DNA of 64,000 nucleotides from CAWCUU01 sp963798855. Its GTDB lineage: Bacteria > Gemmatimonadota > Gemmatimonadetes > Longimicrobiales > RSA9. The translations under genes and the position numbers were made by a program. The DNA lies in the NCBI GenBank assembly GCA_963798855.1, contig CAWCUU010000002.1:1488001-1552000 (forward strand). The letters run 5' to 3'. Under the pieces are notes generated by a model. It searched no databases and had not been told where the DNA came from. It worked only from the letters and a program-made list of their open reading frames with translations. This document shows positions 35,804 through 43,830 of the stretch, piece after piece; position 1 is the stretch's first letter; each line of letters begins with the position of its first letter.

Positions 35804-37297
35804 CTAGCGTCGCGCCCTGCGTACTGCGCGGATGATCGCCGGGTAGATCGGCGAGGCGAGCAGGAGGAACGCCGCGGCGCCGGCCAGCGCCGACTGCGGC
35901 GTCATCATGTCGTCGATCTGCTGGAGCACGAGCATGATCGCGACGCACCAGAACAGGGGGATCAGGGCACGGCGGCGCAGCGCCCCGGCGGCGCCGACGA
36001 GGTCGCCGGAGCGCGCCATGATGGTGAGCGATGCGGCCGCGAAGGTGGCCTGGCTGAGCAGCGCGGCGGCGGCCGCCCCCGGCAGGCCGAGGCCGCTGCG
36101 CAGCGCGATGGCCGAGAGCGCGACGTCGATCAGGACGGCGAGCAGCGAGAACGGCGGCAGCGCGCGCTGCGCTCCGGCCGCGACCACGCCGACCGAGGTC
36201 AGGCTGGCGATCCCGGCCGTGACCCCCGTGAAGACGAACACGCGGGCCGGGGCCACGGCCTCGAGGTAGCGTGGCTCGAGGAGCGCGACGGCCGGTCCGA
36301 TCGCGATCGCGGCGACGCCGAGCACGGGTGGGAACACCATGGCGAAGGGCACGAGCGTGCGGTGCATGTGCTCGCGCAGCGCGGCGGCGGCGCCGGCACC
36401 GGCGGCCTGCTCGTAGACCCTTGGAAAGACCACGGTGCGAATGGCCATCGCCGCCGCCGTCGCGAGCCTCGAGATCGCGATGGCGAAGGCGTACTGACCG
36501 AACAGCGCCGTGCCGCCCCAGGCGACGACGACGAAGCGATCGGCGGTCGTCAGCACCTGGCCGGCGGCAAGAACCAGGACCAGCGGCACGCCGATGCGCA
36601 GCAGCCGGCGAAGCCGCTCGACCGAGAGGCCGGGCCGCATGGGAACGCGGCGGACGATGACGATGATGCTGAGCACGGTTGCGAGCACGAACCCGGCGTA
36701 GGCGCCGCTCAAGCCGACGGCGGCGGCCAGGGCGCCGGTGAGCACGAGTTGCGCGACCGCGTTCCACACTTCGTTGAGCGCGAAGCGACGCAGCTCGCCG
36801 AACGCCCGCAGGCTCGTCACCATGTACAGCCAGACCTGCTCGGCGAGCGTCCCCGCAGCGAACGCGCGCATGCCGATAGCGAGTCGGGCGTCGTTGGTGA
36901 TGAGCGACGCGACGATCGCGACGGCGGAGATCGCGCCGAACACGATCAGCAGGAACCCCAGCGTGGTCCGACCCGCCAGCTCGGCGCGACGCGGGTCGGC
37001 GCCGTCTTCAGTGGCGTTCGCGTGCACGATCTCGTACTCGAGCCCGCGCTGCACGCCGAGCGCGCCGAGTCCGGCGTAGCGGGTCGCGAGCCGGAACAGC
37101 GCCCACCCGCCGAACGCCGCCGGCCCGAGGATCGTGGCGAGCAGGAAGCCGCGCAGCGCGAGCAGGGCTTCGACCGTGCCGCGGGAGGCGCCGTAGAGGA
37201 GGATGTGGCGCAGCCCCGAGCCCTTCGCCGCCGGTGCCGGCGTTGGCGTGTCCGGCTCGGGGCGGGGCGCGGCGCCCGGCTCAGCGCGAATCGGCAC
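35804..37297 (-). CDS. Oligosaccharide flippase (Wzx/MATE-like, polysaccharide biosynthesis protein)
   Basis: 497 residues with 12-14 hydrophobic helices throughout, for example TLGFLLIVFGAISAVAIVASL, LVLTGALAAAVGLSGAYAGF, VPLVLVLAAGQVLTTADRFVVV and FAMVFPPVLGVAAIAI. The start (RHILLYGASRGTVEALLALRGFLLATILGPAAFGGWALF) is a typical Wzx/RfbX signature (first helices with GP..FG). It would flip lipid-linked glycans across the inner membrane. The GTG start at 37297 overlaps the preceding sulfotransferase by 17 bases; the in-frame extension to 37381 is low-complexity and rejected. Part of the sulfated glycan cluster. Confidence 0.88.
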   Translation of the reverse strand: MPIRAEPGAAPRPEPDTPTPAPAAKGSGLRHILLYGASRGTVEALLALRGFLLATILGPAAFGGWALFRLATRYAGLGALGVQRGLEYEIVHANATEDGADPRRAELAGRTTLGFLLIVFGAISAVAIVASLITNDARLAIGMRAFAAGTLAEQVWLYMVTSLRAFGELRRFALNEVWNAVAQLVLTGALAAAVGLSGAYAGFVLATVLSIIVIVRRVPMRPGLSVERLRRLLRIGVPLVLVLAAGQVLTTADRFVVVAWGGTALFGQYAFAIAISRLATAAAMAIRTVVFPRVYEQAAGAGAAAALREHMHRTLVPFAMVFPPVLGVAAIAIGPAVALLEPRYLEAVAPARVFVFTGVTAGIASLTSVGVVAAGAQRALPPFSLLAVLIDVALSAIALRSGLGLPGAAAAALLSQATFAAASLTIMARSGDLVGAAGALRRRALIPLFWCVAIMLVLQQIDDMMTPQSALAGAAAFLLLASPIYPAIIRAVRRARR

Positions 37298-38249
37298 GCA
37301 CCGCAGCTCCCAGGACTCGGTACAGGATCCGCTGCACGGCGGCGGCGGCGAACCGCTCGAACCGGCCGAGCCGGCCGGCATCGCCGCGATACTCGATGCG
37401 CGTGATGTCGCGGCTACCGAGCCGAACCCCCTTGTTCCCCGCGAAGACGTGGTAGCGTCCGGCGCGGATCCTGCCCGGCAGATGCTCCGCGGAGAGCGAG
37501 GTGCCGAGCGCGCGGTTCAGACGCGCGATCTCGGCCTCGGTCGACGTGCACAACGCCTCGTAGTCGACGGTGATCGTTCGCAGGCGACGCCGCTTCGAGT
37601 AGAGTCGCAGGAAGCCGTTCACGAGTGCCCACGCCAGCATTCCGTACAGCGCGCTCGACCCTCGCCCCTTGTAGGAGTCGGCCACGCCCGCGCAGTCGCG
37701 GATCAGGTGAACGACCACGAGGTCGATGTTCGGGGACCGCGCGAGCGCGTCCAGGCCGTGTATCGATTTCGAGGAGTCGATGATGAGCCGGGGGCCGGCC
37801 TTCTCGGTTCGCGCGACTTCCGCGGCCGCATCGAGGAGGGACCCGTACGGCGTTACGGTCCCGGTCCCGGACGGCAGCGGGAACGGACTCAGGATCCGGA
37901 GCATGAGGCGCAGGTTGAGGAGCGAGAGCCCGGGCGACGGGTTCAGCTCGACATCCGGGTCGTAGCGCCGACGCACATCGGACCAGAACGCGCACGTCTC
38001 GATCGGCTCGCCGCAGGTGCACTTCGGGTGGGGTGCGCCTTTGCGCGGCCTCCACTGGCGCGTGCACTGGTTCGCCTCGCCGATGAACACGGTGTTCTCG
38101 TCCGTGCCGAGGATCAGACCGAGCAGAGTGGAACCGCTGAAGCTCGAGCCGGCGATATAGACCACCTTGCGCCGCCGAACGGTGGGAACGGAGACGGGAA
38201 TGGCCTCGGCACGGCCAGGACGAACCGCCGCTCTATTCCCGGACGGCAT
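37281..38249 (-). CDS. Sulfotransferase (P-loop, glycan cluster)
   Basis: 322 residues. The PAPS 5'-phosphosulfate loop is VVYIAGSSFSGSTLLGLILG (29-48), and the 3'-phosphate site is HLIRDCAGVADSYKGRG. Four cysteines in CTRQW..CTCGEPIETCAFW (63-90) could bind a metal or form disulfides and are unusual. The protein probably transfers sulfate from PAPS to a carbohydrate made by the neighbouring glycosyltransferases. Its start overlaps the end of the upstream GT4 gene by 17 bases, so the genes are tightly coupled. Confidence 0.85.
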   Translation of the reverse strand: MPSGNRAAVRPGRAEAIPVSVPTVRRRKVVYIAGSSFSGSTLLGLILGTDENTVFIGEANQCTRQWRPRKGAPHPKCTCGEPIETCAFWSDVRRRYDPDVELNPSPGLSLLNLRLMLRILSPFPLPSGTGTVTPYGSLLDAAAEVARTEKAGPRLIIDSSKSIHGLDALARSPNIDLVVVHLIRDCAGVADSYKGRGSSALYGMLAWALVNGFLRLYSKRRRLRTITVDYEALCTSTEAEIARLNRALGTSLSAEHLPGRIRAGRYHVFAGNKGVRLGSRDITRIEYRGDAGRLGRFERFAAAAVQRILYRVLGAAVRADSR

Positions 38250-39423
38250 CGACGAAGCCGGCAGAGCCGTAACCGGAGCCCGCGCGCCGAACGTCGGAGT
38301 CGAGACCCGGTCGCCCCACGCAACCCGTCGGCCTCCCCGCGAGCACGGAGCGGTAGGCCTCCAGGTGCTGGTCGATCACGGCCTCGAGCGAGTGCGTCGT
38401 GCGCACGTAGTCGTGAGCGGCCGCGCCGCACTCACGCCAGCGGCCGCTTTCGATCAAGCTCCTGAGGCCCGCCTCGAAGTCGCCCGCCTCGGCGTGGTAG
38501 CCGAATCGGCTCGCGAAGGCGTCCGGGTCCACCCGGCTCACGATCGCGCAGCGGTACGAAGCGGCCTCGAGGAACGTGACCGGCAGGCCCTCGCGCGCGG
38601 CCGTGTTCACGAGAACCCACGAACGGGACAGAATCTCGGCGAAGCGCGGCGACGCGAAGCGATCGAGGAAGCCGGTGAGCTCGAGATTGGCGATGCCGCC
38701 GTAACGACGCCGTAGCGAGCGATCCACGCGCTCGCTGTTCGCGGCCCCGACGGCGATGAAGCGCACGTCCGGACAGCGCCTGGCCAGCTCGAAGAACCGC
38801 TCGGGCCGCTTTCTCCTGTCGAATCGCCCGACGAAGCAGACCGTCGGGCGGTCGGCCTTGACCACCGGGCCTTCGTGCAGCGGCACGGGATTCGGCAGGA
38901 ACCGTGGCGCCACCTTCAGGCCGTACTTCTTCTCGGCCTTGGGCACGATGTGCCTGGCCTCGCTGTAGACCGCATCGGCGTTGCGGACGGCGCGCCAAAC
39001 CAACGGATTGTCCTCGTAGAGCCACGTCAGCATGCTCCTGAAGCGACGCTCGGCGAAATAGCACGACAGCTCGATCCACCAGTCGCGCGCGGTGCGCGGA
39101 TCCTGACACGTCACGACGTGCCGCCGCTCCGGCATGGCGCGCTGGCTGAGCAGCGTGCCCATCGACGGGTCCTGGGAATGATAGATGTCGGCGTCGCTGT
39201 CCCGGTACGCGCGCATCTGTTCCTGCTTCGACCAGGGCTGGAAGGCCCGGATCGTGACGCCGTCGATCCGCTCGATCGCTGCCTGACCTCCGCGGATCGG
39301 TGTGACGACGTCGACGTCGACGCCCTTCGCGGCCAGGCCGGTCGCGATCATCCGCGTCGCACTCCCGAAACCGCCGTACTTGCCCCAGCCGAAGAACTCG
39401 TTCACGACGAAGCAGACCTTCAT
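38233..39423 (-). CDS. GT4-family glycosyltransferase
   Basis: 396 residues. The start MKVCFVVNEFFGWGKYGGFGSATRMIATGLAAKGVDVDVVTP shows the N-terminal GT-B glycine loop. The acceptor half includes IYHSQDPSMGTLLSQ and the donor-binding half includes VCFVGRFDRRKRPERFFELA and NTAAREGLPVTFLEAASYRCAIVS, the E-G-x-P-x-x-x-L-E motif of retaining GT4 enzymes. It overlaps the upstream GT4 gene by four bases (ATGA). It probably adds a sugar in the assembly of the sulfated polysaccharide. Confidence 0.9.
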   Translation of the reverse strand: MKVCFVVNEFFGWGKYGGFGSATRMIATGLAAKGVDVDVVTPIRGGQAAIERIDGVTIRAFQPWSKQEQMRAYRDSDADIYHSQDPSMGTLLSQRAMPERRHVVTCQDPRTARDWWIELSCYFAERRFRSMLTWLYEDNPLVWRAVRNADAVYSEARHIVPKAEKKYGLKVAPRFLPNPVPLHEGPVVKADRPTVCFVGRFDRRKRPERFFELARRCPDVRFIAVGAANSERVDRSLRRRYGGIANLELTGFLDRFASPRFAEILSRSWVLVNTAAREGLPVTFLEAASYRCAIVSRVDPDAFASRFGYHAEAGDFEAGLRSLIESGRWRECGAAAHDYVRTTHSLEAVIDQHLEAYRSVLAGRPTGCVGRPGLDSDVRRAGSGYGSAGFVDAVRE

Positions 39424-40647
39424 CGGGCGTGCGTCCCGCTGGAAACCGGCTGCGTTGTCGTGGTCGATACGCGGCGATGCATCCGGCGCTCGGCCGCCGA
39501 AGTGGTCCGGCGGCCGTCGCTCCGCGGGTCACCGTGCACCTCGTGATAGAGCGCGACATGGCGCCGGGCGATGGTGGGCCAGCCGAACTCCCGTTCGACT
39601 CGCTGTCTCGCGCGGCGGCCGAGCTCGGCGCGAAGGTCGTCATCCTGGACCAGGCGGGCCAGGGCGTCGGACAGGCGCTCGGGGCTGCCGGGAGGCACGA
39701 GCAGGGCGTCCTGACCGACGACCTCCGGACTTCCCGTCGTGTCGGAGGCCACGATCGCGTGGCCAGCGGCCATCGCCTCGAGCAGCACGTTGGGGAAGTT
39801 CTCGGCCTCGGACGTGAACGCGAAGATGGACGAGCTCTCGTACAGCTTCCTGAGCTGCTCCGAGCGGTTGTCCAGCCACCCCCAGAACTTGACCGGCACG
39901 CGGAGCTCGGAGGCCATCCGCTTCAGCGTCGGCAGATAGGGTCCATCGCCGACGATGTCGACCGCGAAGTGCCGGAGATCGATGCGGGTCAGCGCGGCCA
40001 GCAGATGCTGCACGCCCTTGCGCGGCAACATGCGAGTGACCAGCAGGATCCGTCGGTCCTTGGGGTGATCCGGCCGGAACCGCTCGTAGCGGAATCCGTT
40101 CGGTATGATGCTGACAGGCCGGTCGTGCGGCCGCTGGTCGAGGAGGCTCCGCATGAATCGCGAGGGCGAGATCAGATGATCGACCTCGCGGACGATCCAT
40201 TCTCCACGTCGGCCCGAGCAGCCGGTGCTGGTAGCGGAACCGGTCGGGGTTGTAGCCGGGAACGTCGGAGCCGTGGACCGTCACGACGAACGGCAGGCCG
40301 GTCCGAATCTTGACCAAGCGCGCGAGCAGACCGGTCGGCATGATGAAATGGGTGTGGTTCACGTCGTATCGGCGGGTCTCGACGAGCCTGGCGACCTTCG
40401 GCAGGGCCGCGAGCACGAACGACACCATCTCGTGGGTCCGGCAGAGATCGCGCCGCTTTCGCAGACACGGCACCCGGTACACGTTCACCCCGTCCATGAC
40501 CGCATGCGTCGGGAGGTCCTCGAAGCCCATGGTCACGACATCGACGTCATGGCCCTGGACGACGAGCTCTCGTCCGAGCTCGTAGGACACCCGCGATCCA
40601 CCACCACCGACCGGGGGGAATTCGTAGTTGAGCGTCAGAATCCTCAC
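39420..40647 (-). CDS. GT4-family glycosyltransferase, one frameshift
   Basis: Likely GTG start at 40647 with GAGAGGT upstream, giving MRILTLNYEFPPVGGGGSRVSYELGRELVVQGHDVDVVTM. The acceptor domain runs to residue about 148 (NPDRFRYQHRLLGPTWR), where an extra A/T at 40200-40201 shifts the frame. Removing it gives WIVREVDHLISPSRFMRSLL, and the donor domain follows intact: SIIPNGFRYERFRP, ILLVTRMLPRKGVQHLLAAL and SEAENFPNVLLEAMAAGHAIVASDTTGSPEVV. Repaired length is about 408 residues. It is the first gene of the minus-strand glycan operon. Confidence 0.85.
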
Positions 40648-40833
40648 GCGGACCTCTCGGCTCGAGAGTCGGTCGATCGCCTGCCCTGCCACTCACCGGT
40701 CTTCCGACGTTGGGCACACGTCGTTTTCGAAACCGCCCGGGCAACAGGACGATCGGGCGACCGCAAGACCGGGGCCGATCGTAGCGGTGGTGTACGCCGG
40801 GGATTACGTTCACCGCTTCGGGAGGGAAGCTCG

Positions 40834-41733
40834 TTGACGCGATTGCGACTCGGTCGGCGCACGCCGACGCTGGGCGACCTCAAGCGGCGCTTCGCGCGCA
40901 TCGTGCAGAAGTCGCTGCGTCGTCCCATCGTGGTCGATCGGCGCGGCGAGGACCCACTGCCGGGCGCATTCATCATCGCGCCGTTCCGTTCCGGGACCAC
41001 GCTGTTGCGCTTCATTCTGGACAGCCATCCGCAGATCGCGGCGCCGCCCGAGACGTTCCTGTTCGGTCATCTGCTCGCTCCGCTGCGGGACGGCGCGACG
41101 ATTCGGGCGATGTCGAGCCTGGGGTTCGATCGCGAGCGCTTCGCCGGTGCGCTGGGTGACTATGCTTCCGGCTTCGTGGAGGCCTACGCGCGCAGCAAGG
41201 GGAAGCGGCTCTGGATCGAGAAGACGCCGAGCTACGTCGATTGGCTGCCCGAGCTGGTCGAGGCGTTCTCCGACGCTCGGTTCCTGCTGCTGTATCGCCA
41301 CCCGTTCGACATCGTTCGCTCGATGATGGAGCGCGACATGGCGGAGACGCAGCCGGAGATCGCGGCGCTGCGCCGCGACCACGCCTCGGCGTTCGCGACG
41401 TGCTGCGCGTACGTCGCGCGCCAGCACGAGCTGATGCTCGGCTTCCAGCAGCGAAGCCCGGGCCTCGCCCACGCGATCCGCTACGAGCGGCTGGTCGCTG
41501 ATCCGCCGCGCGAGCTCGAGGCCGTGTGCGCCTTCCTCGGCGTGCTCTACGACCCGCGGATCCTGAGCTTCGCGCGAGCCACCCACGACCTGGGCTTCGG
41601 CGACGAGAAGGTCAATGACACGCAGGCCATCGTGTCGCGCACCGGTACCTATGCCGGCTGGTCGGACGAGCAGCGGCGAGAGGCGGCGAGCTACCTGCGA
41701 GCGTCGCTCGACGCGCTCGGCTACGAGCCGTGA
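40834..41733 (+). CDS. Sulfotransferase (glycan cluster, plus strand copy 1)
   Basis: 299 residues from TTG 40834, nine bases after GGGAGGGAAG. The PAPS loop is FIIAPFRSGTTLLRFILDSHP (about 46-66); the 3'-phosphate motif is FLLLYRHPFDIVRSMMERD (about 148-166). WIEKTPSYVDWLPEL is the catalytic-lysine region seen in Sulfotransfer_3-type enzymes. The C-terminal helix SDEQRREAASYLRASLDALGYEP is complete. It is divergently transcribed from the GT4 operon and is followed by a truncated paralogue with a 4-base overlap. Confidence 0.87.
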   Translation: MTRLRLGRRTPTLGDLKRRFARIVQKSLRRPIVVDRRGEDPLPGAFIIAPFRSGTTLLRFILDSHPQIAAPPETFLFGHLLAPLRDGATIRAMSSLGFDRERFAGALGDYASGFVEAYARSKGKRLWIEKTPSYVDWLPELVEAFSDARFLLLYRHPFDIVRSMMERDMAETQPEIAALRRDHASAFATCCAYVARQHELMLGFQQRSPGLAHAIRYERLVADPPRELEAVCAFLGVLYDPRILSFARATHDLGFGDEKVNDTQAIVSRTGTYAGWSDEQRREAASYLRASLDALGYEP

Positions 41734-42443
41734 GCGGCATCGGCATCCCACGGCTCGGTCGGATCCGGCGGCGGATCGAGCGCATCGTGCGCAAGTCGCT
41801 TCAGCGCCCGATCGTCATCGAGCGGCATGCCGACGGACGATTGCCCGGCGCCTTCATCATCGCGCCGCCGGGCTCGGGAGCCTCGCGGCTGCGGTCGATC
41901 CTCGGCGCCCACCCAGACGTCGCGGCACCGCTCGAGACGCGCATCTTCCCGCACCTGCTCGGCGCGCTAAGGGAGGAGCGGGTAGTGCGCGCGATGTGGA
42001 ACGTGGGCTTTCACCGCGAGTTTCTGGCGCGCTCGCTCGGTGACTTCGGACGCGGCTTCCTCGAGACCTACGCCGCCGTCGAGCGCCGGCGGCTCTGGGT
42101 GGACGCGACGCCCGGGAACGTCGAGTGGCTGCCCGAGCTGCACGAAGCGTGTCCCGACGCCGGCTTCCTGCTGCTCTACCGCCATCCGTTCGACGTCGTG
42201 CACTCCATGATGGAGCGCGACCCGATGGAGACGCAGCCGCGGCTCGCTCCCTGGCTGGGCGAGCATCCATCGAGCTTCGCGGCCTGCTGCGCCTACGTCG
42301 CCCATCAGCACCGGGCGATGCTGGCATTCGAGGCGCGGCACGGCGCCGCCGCGCACTCGGTCCGCTTCGAGCGACTGGCCGCGGATCCGCCGCTGGAGCT
42401 GGAGGCGGTGTACACGTTCCTGGGGCTGACGGCGAGGCGCTGA
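41730..42443 (+). CDS. Sulfotransferase paralogue, C-terminally truncated and with altered PAPS loop
   Basis: 237 residues from GTG 41730 (GTGA overlap with the upstream paralogue). It aligns along its whole length with the previous gene, sharing RIVRKSLQRPIVIERH, LPGAFIIAP and FLLLYRHPFDVVHSMMERDPMETQP. The PAPS loop is degenerate: APPGSGASRLRSIL lacks the Arg/Lys-SGTT(L) consensus, and the EKTPSY segment is DATPGN. The last 60 residues present in the paralogue are replaced by a repeat array that supplies the stop codon. It may be an inactive or decaying duplicate; catalysis is doubtful. Confidence 0.75.
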   Translation: MSGIGIPRLGRIRRRIERIVRKSLQRPIVIERHADGRLPGAFIIAPPGSGASRLRSILGAHPDVAAPLETRIFPHLLGALREERVVRAMWNVGFHREFLARSLGDFGRGFLETYAAVERRRLWVDATPGNVEWLPELHEACPDAGFLLLYRHPFDVVHSMMERDPMETQPRLAPWLGEHPSSFAACCAYVAHQHRAMLAFEARHGAAAHSVRFERLAADPPLELEAVYTFLGLTARR

Positions 42444-42552
42444 GGGCGAGGCGCTGACGACGAGGCGCTACCAGCAGGCGCTTACAACAGGCGCGTACAA
42501 CAGGCGCTTACAGCAGGCGCTCACAACAGGCGCTCACAACAGGCGCTCACAA
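42431..42552 (+). repeat. 13-bp tandem repeat array between convergent sulfotransferase genes
   Basis: About nine units of 13-14 bases with core AGGCGCT (consensus CAACAGGCGCTCA) run from the end of the truncated sulfotransferase into the end of the convergent one. The first unit holds the stop codon of the plus-strand gene and the last holds that of the minus-strand gene. Units on the right are nearly identical; those on the left are more diverged. Confidence 0.9.
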
Positions 42553-43530
42553 ATGGCCTCCGTCGCGCGTCTCGGCGGGGTCCAGCCACGCGGTCAGATC
42601 CCGGCCGATCAGCTCCTGGAGCCGGACGATGTCGTCCCGGTAGCGCTCCGCCAGCTCGCGGCGCAGCGCGGGATCGAAGCGCGGCTTTTCGATGTCGCGA
42701 ACGACCATCCGGTAGGCGCGCCGACGCAGTCGAGGGGGGAGGAGCGGGCGCACACGCGCGCGGAGGGGGCCGGAGAGGTGCCACACCCTGCGGAGGAGCG
42801 GGTTGCGGATCACGCCCGAGCGATTCAGCCGGATCGACGTGTCGGCCAGGAAGTCGGGCTTCACGTCGATGAACTGGAAGAGGTCGCGCAGCAGGCCCGC
42901 CGGATCCGTCATCAGGTCCTCGAACAGGTAGACGCGGATCTGCTCGCGCCGGAACACGGAGTAGTACGCCGACAGCTGCCGGTAGTAGTAGAATCGGCTC
43001 ACGTACTCGCCGAACGACCAGCCCTCCCGCTCGCCGCGCTCCTCCGCGTCGATCGCCCGACGGAAGTCGCTGTACGGCTCGTGCCCGTCGCGGAGCCGCA
43101 TCATGAACGAGGAGAACGCGGCGTCGGCCGGGTGACGGAGGATCGCGATCAGCTTCACGCCGGGCAGATGCCGGTGGATGCGCTCCGCCGTGCCCGGACG
43201 GAAGAGGTACTGCGGCGAAGCCTCGCCGCGCGCCCGGGACGAAGTCCCCGGGGCGAACAGCCGCCGGTAGCTCTCCAGGTCCCGGACCCATTCCTGGCGC
43301 AGCAGCACCGCCCAGGGATCCCGATACTCGGGCATCCCGTCGCAGAACGCGAAGAAGTTCGTCTCCTTGACGGGAGACACGAACACCTCGGGGTGCTGGC
43401 CGACGTAGTGGTAGAGCGACGTCGTGCCGGACTTCACCGCCCCGATGATGAGGAAGGTCGGCATGTCCGGGCGGCCCTCCTCGCCAGGACCGGGATCACG
43501 CAGCGGATCGGGTGCCATTGCCGGTTGCAT
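42547..43530 (-). CDS. Sulfotransferase (heparan-sulfate-type, Sulfotransfer_1)
   Basis: 327 residues. The PAPS loop is FLIIGAVKSGTTSLYHYVGQHP (26-47) and the 3'-phosphate motif is LIAILRHPADAAFSSFMMRL. The KETNFF segment (about 58-63) carries the residues that in heparan N-deacetylase/N-sulfotransferase and related enzymes contact the acceptor and act as base. Start 43530 adds 22 residues before MPTFLIIGAVKSG; an ATG at 43464 would begin just there. It is convergent with the truncated sulfotransferase and belongs to the glycan cluster. Confidence 0.87.
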   Translation of the reverse strand: MQPAMAPDPLRDPGPGEEGRPDMPTFLIIGAVKSGTTSLYHYVGQHPEVFVSPVKETNFFAFCDGMPEYRDPWAVLLRQEWVRDLESYRRLFAPGTSSRARGEASPQYLFRPGTAERIHRHLPGVKLIAILRHPADAAFSSFMMRLRDGHEPYSDFRRAIDAEERGEREGWSFGEYVSRFYYYRQLSAYYSVFRREQIRVYLFEDLMTDPAGLLRDLFQFIDVKPDFLADTSIRLNRSGVIRNPLLRRVWHLSGPLRARVRPLLPPRLRRRAYRMVVRDIEKPRFDPALRRELAERYRDDIVRLQELIGRDLTAWLDPAETRDGGHL

Positions 43531-43830
43531 CGTCCTTCGTCAGCACCGCGGGTTGGTTGCCATCGTCGAGCGGCTTCGCTCTCCCTCAACATCCGGGCCG
43601 GGGGGGGGATTATGGGACGGGCGCGGGGGCGGGCGCGGCGGCTGGAAGCGAGTCCTCGGGAGCGCGTGAACGAAACGACGACCTCCGAGCCCTCGGAAAC
43701 TTCCGACCCGTCCGTGTCACGGTGTTACAATGTTCAGGGCGGAGCTGCCGCCGCGAGCGAAGAGGGTAGCCGATCACGGACTTCCTCGCGCCGTCTCACG
43801 ACACCGCGCACATTGGAAGCGAAACCTCTC
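43531..43830 (+). other. Intergenic region upstream of hydrolase-cyclase gene
   Basis: 300 bases between divergent genes. It contains the left arm of the 43-base inverted repeat described at 43684 and a weak AT-rich spot at about 43725-43735 (GTTACAATG). No real coding frame is seen, although an ORF on this strand stays open through it from 42553; that ORF is a shadow of the sulfotransferase gene. Confidence 0.5.
43684..43726 (+). repeat. Left arm of imperfect inverted repeat flanking the hydrolase-cyclase gene
   Basis: This 43-base arm pairs with 45171-45213 in inverted orientation at 37 of 43 positions, without gaps. It lies 104 bases upstream of the gene's ATG. Confidence 0.7.
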
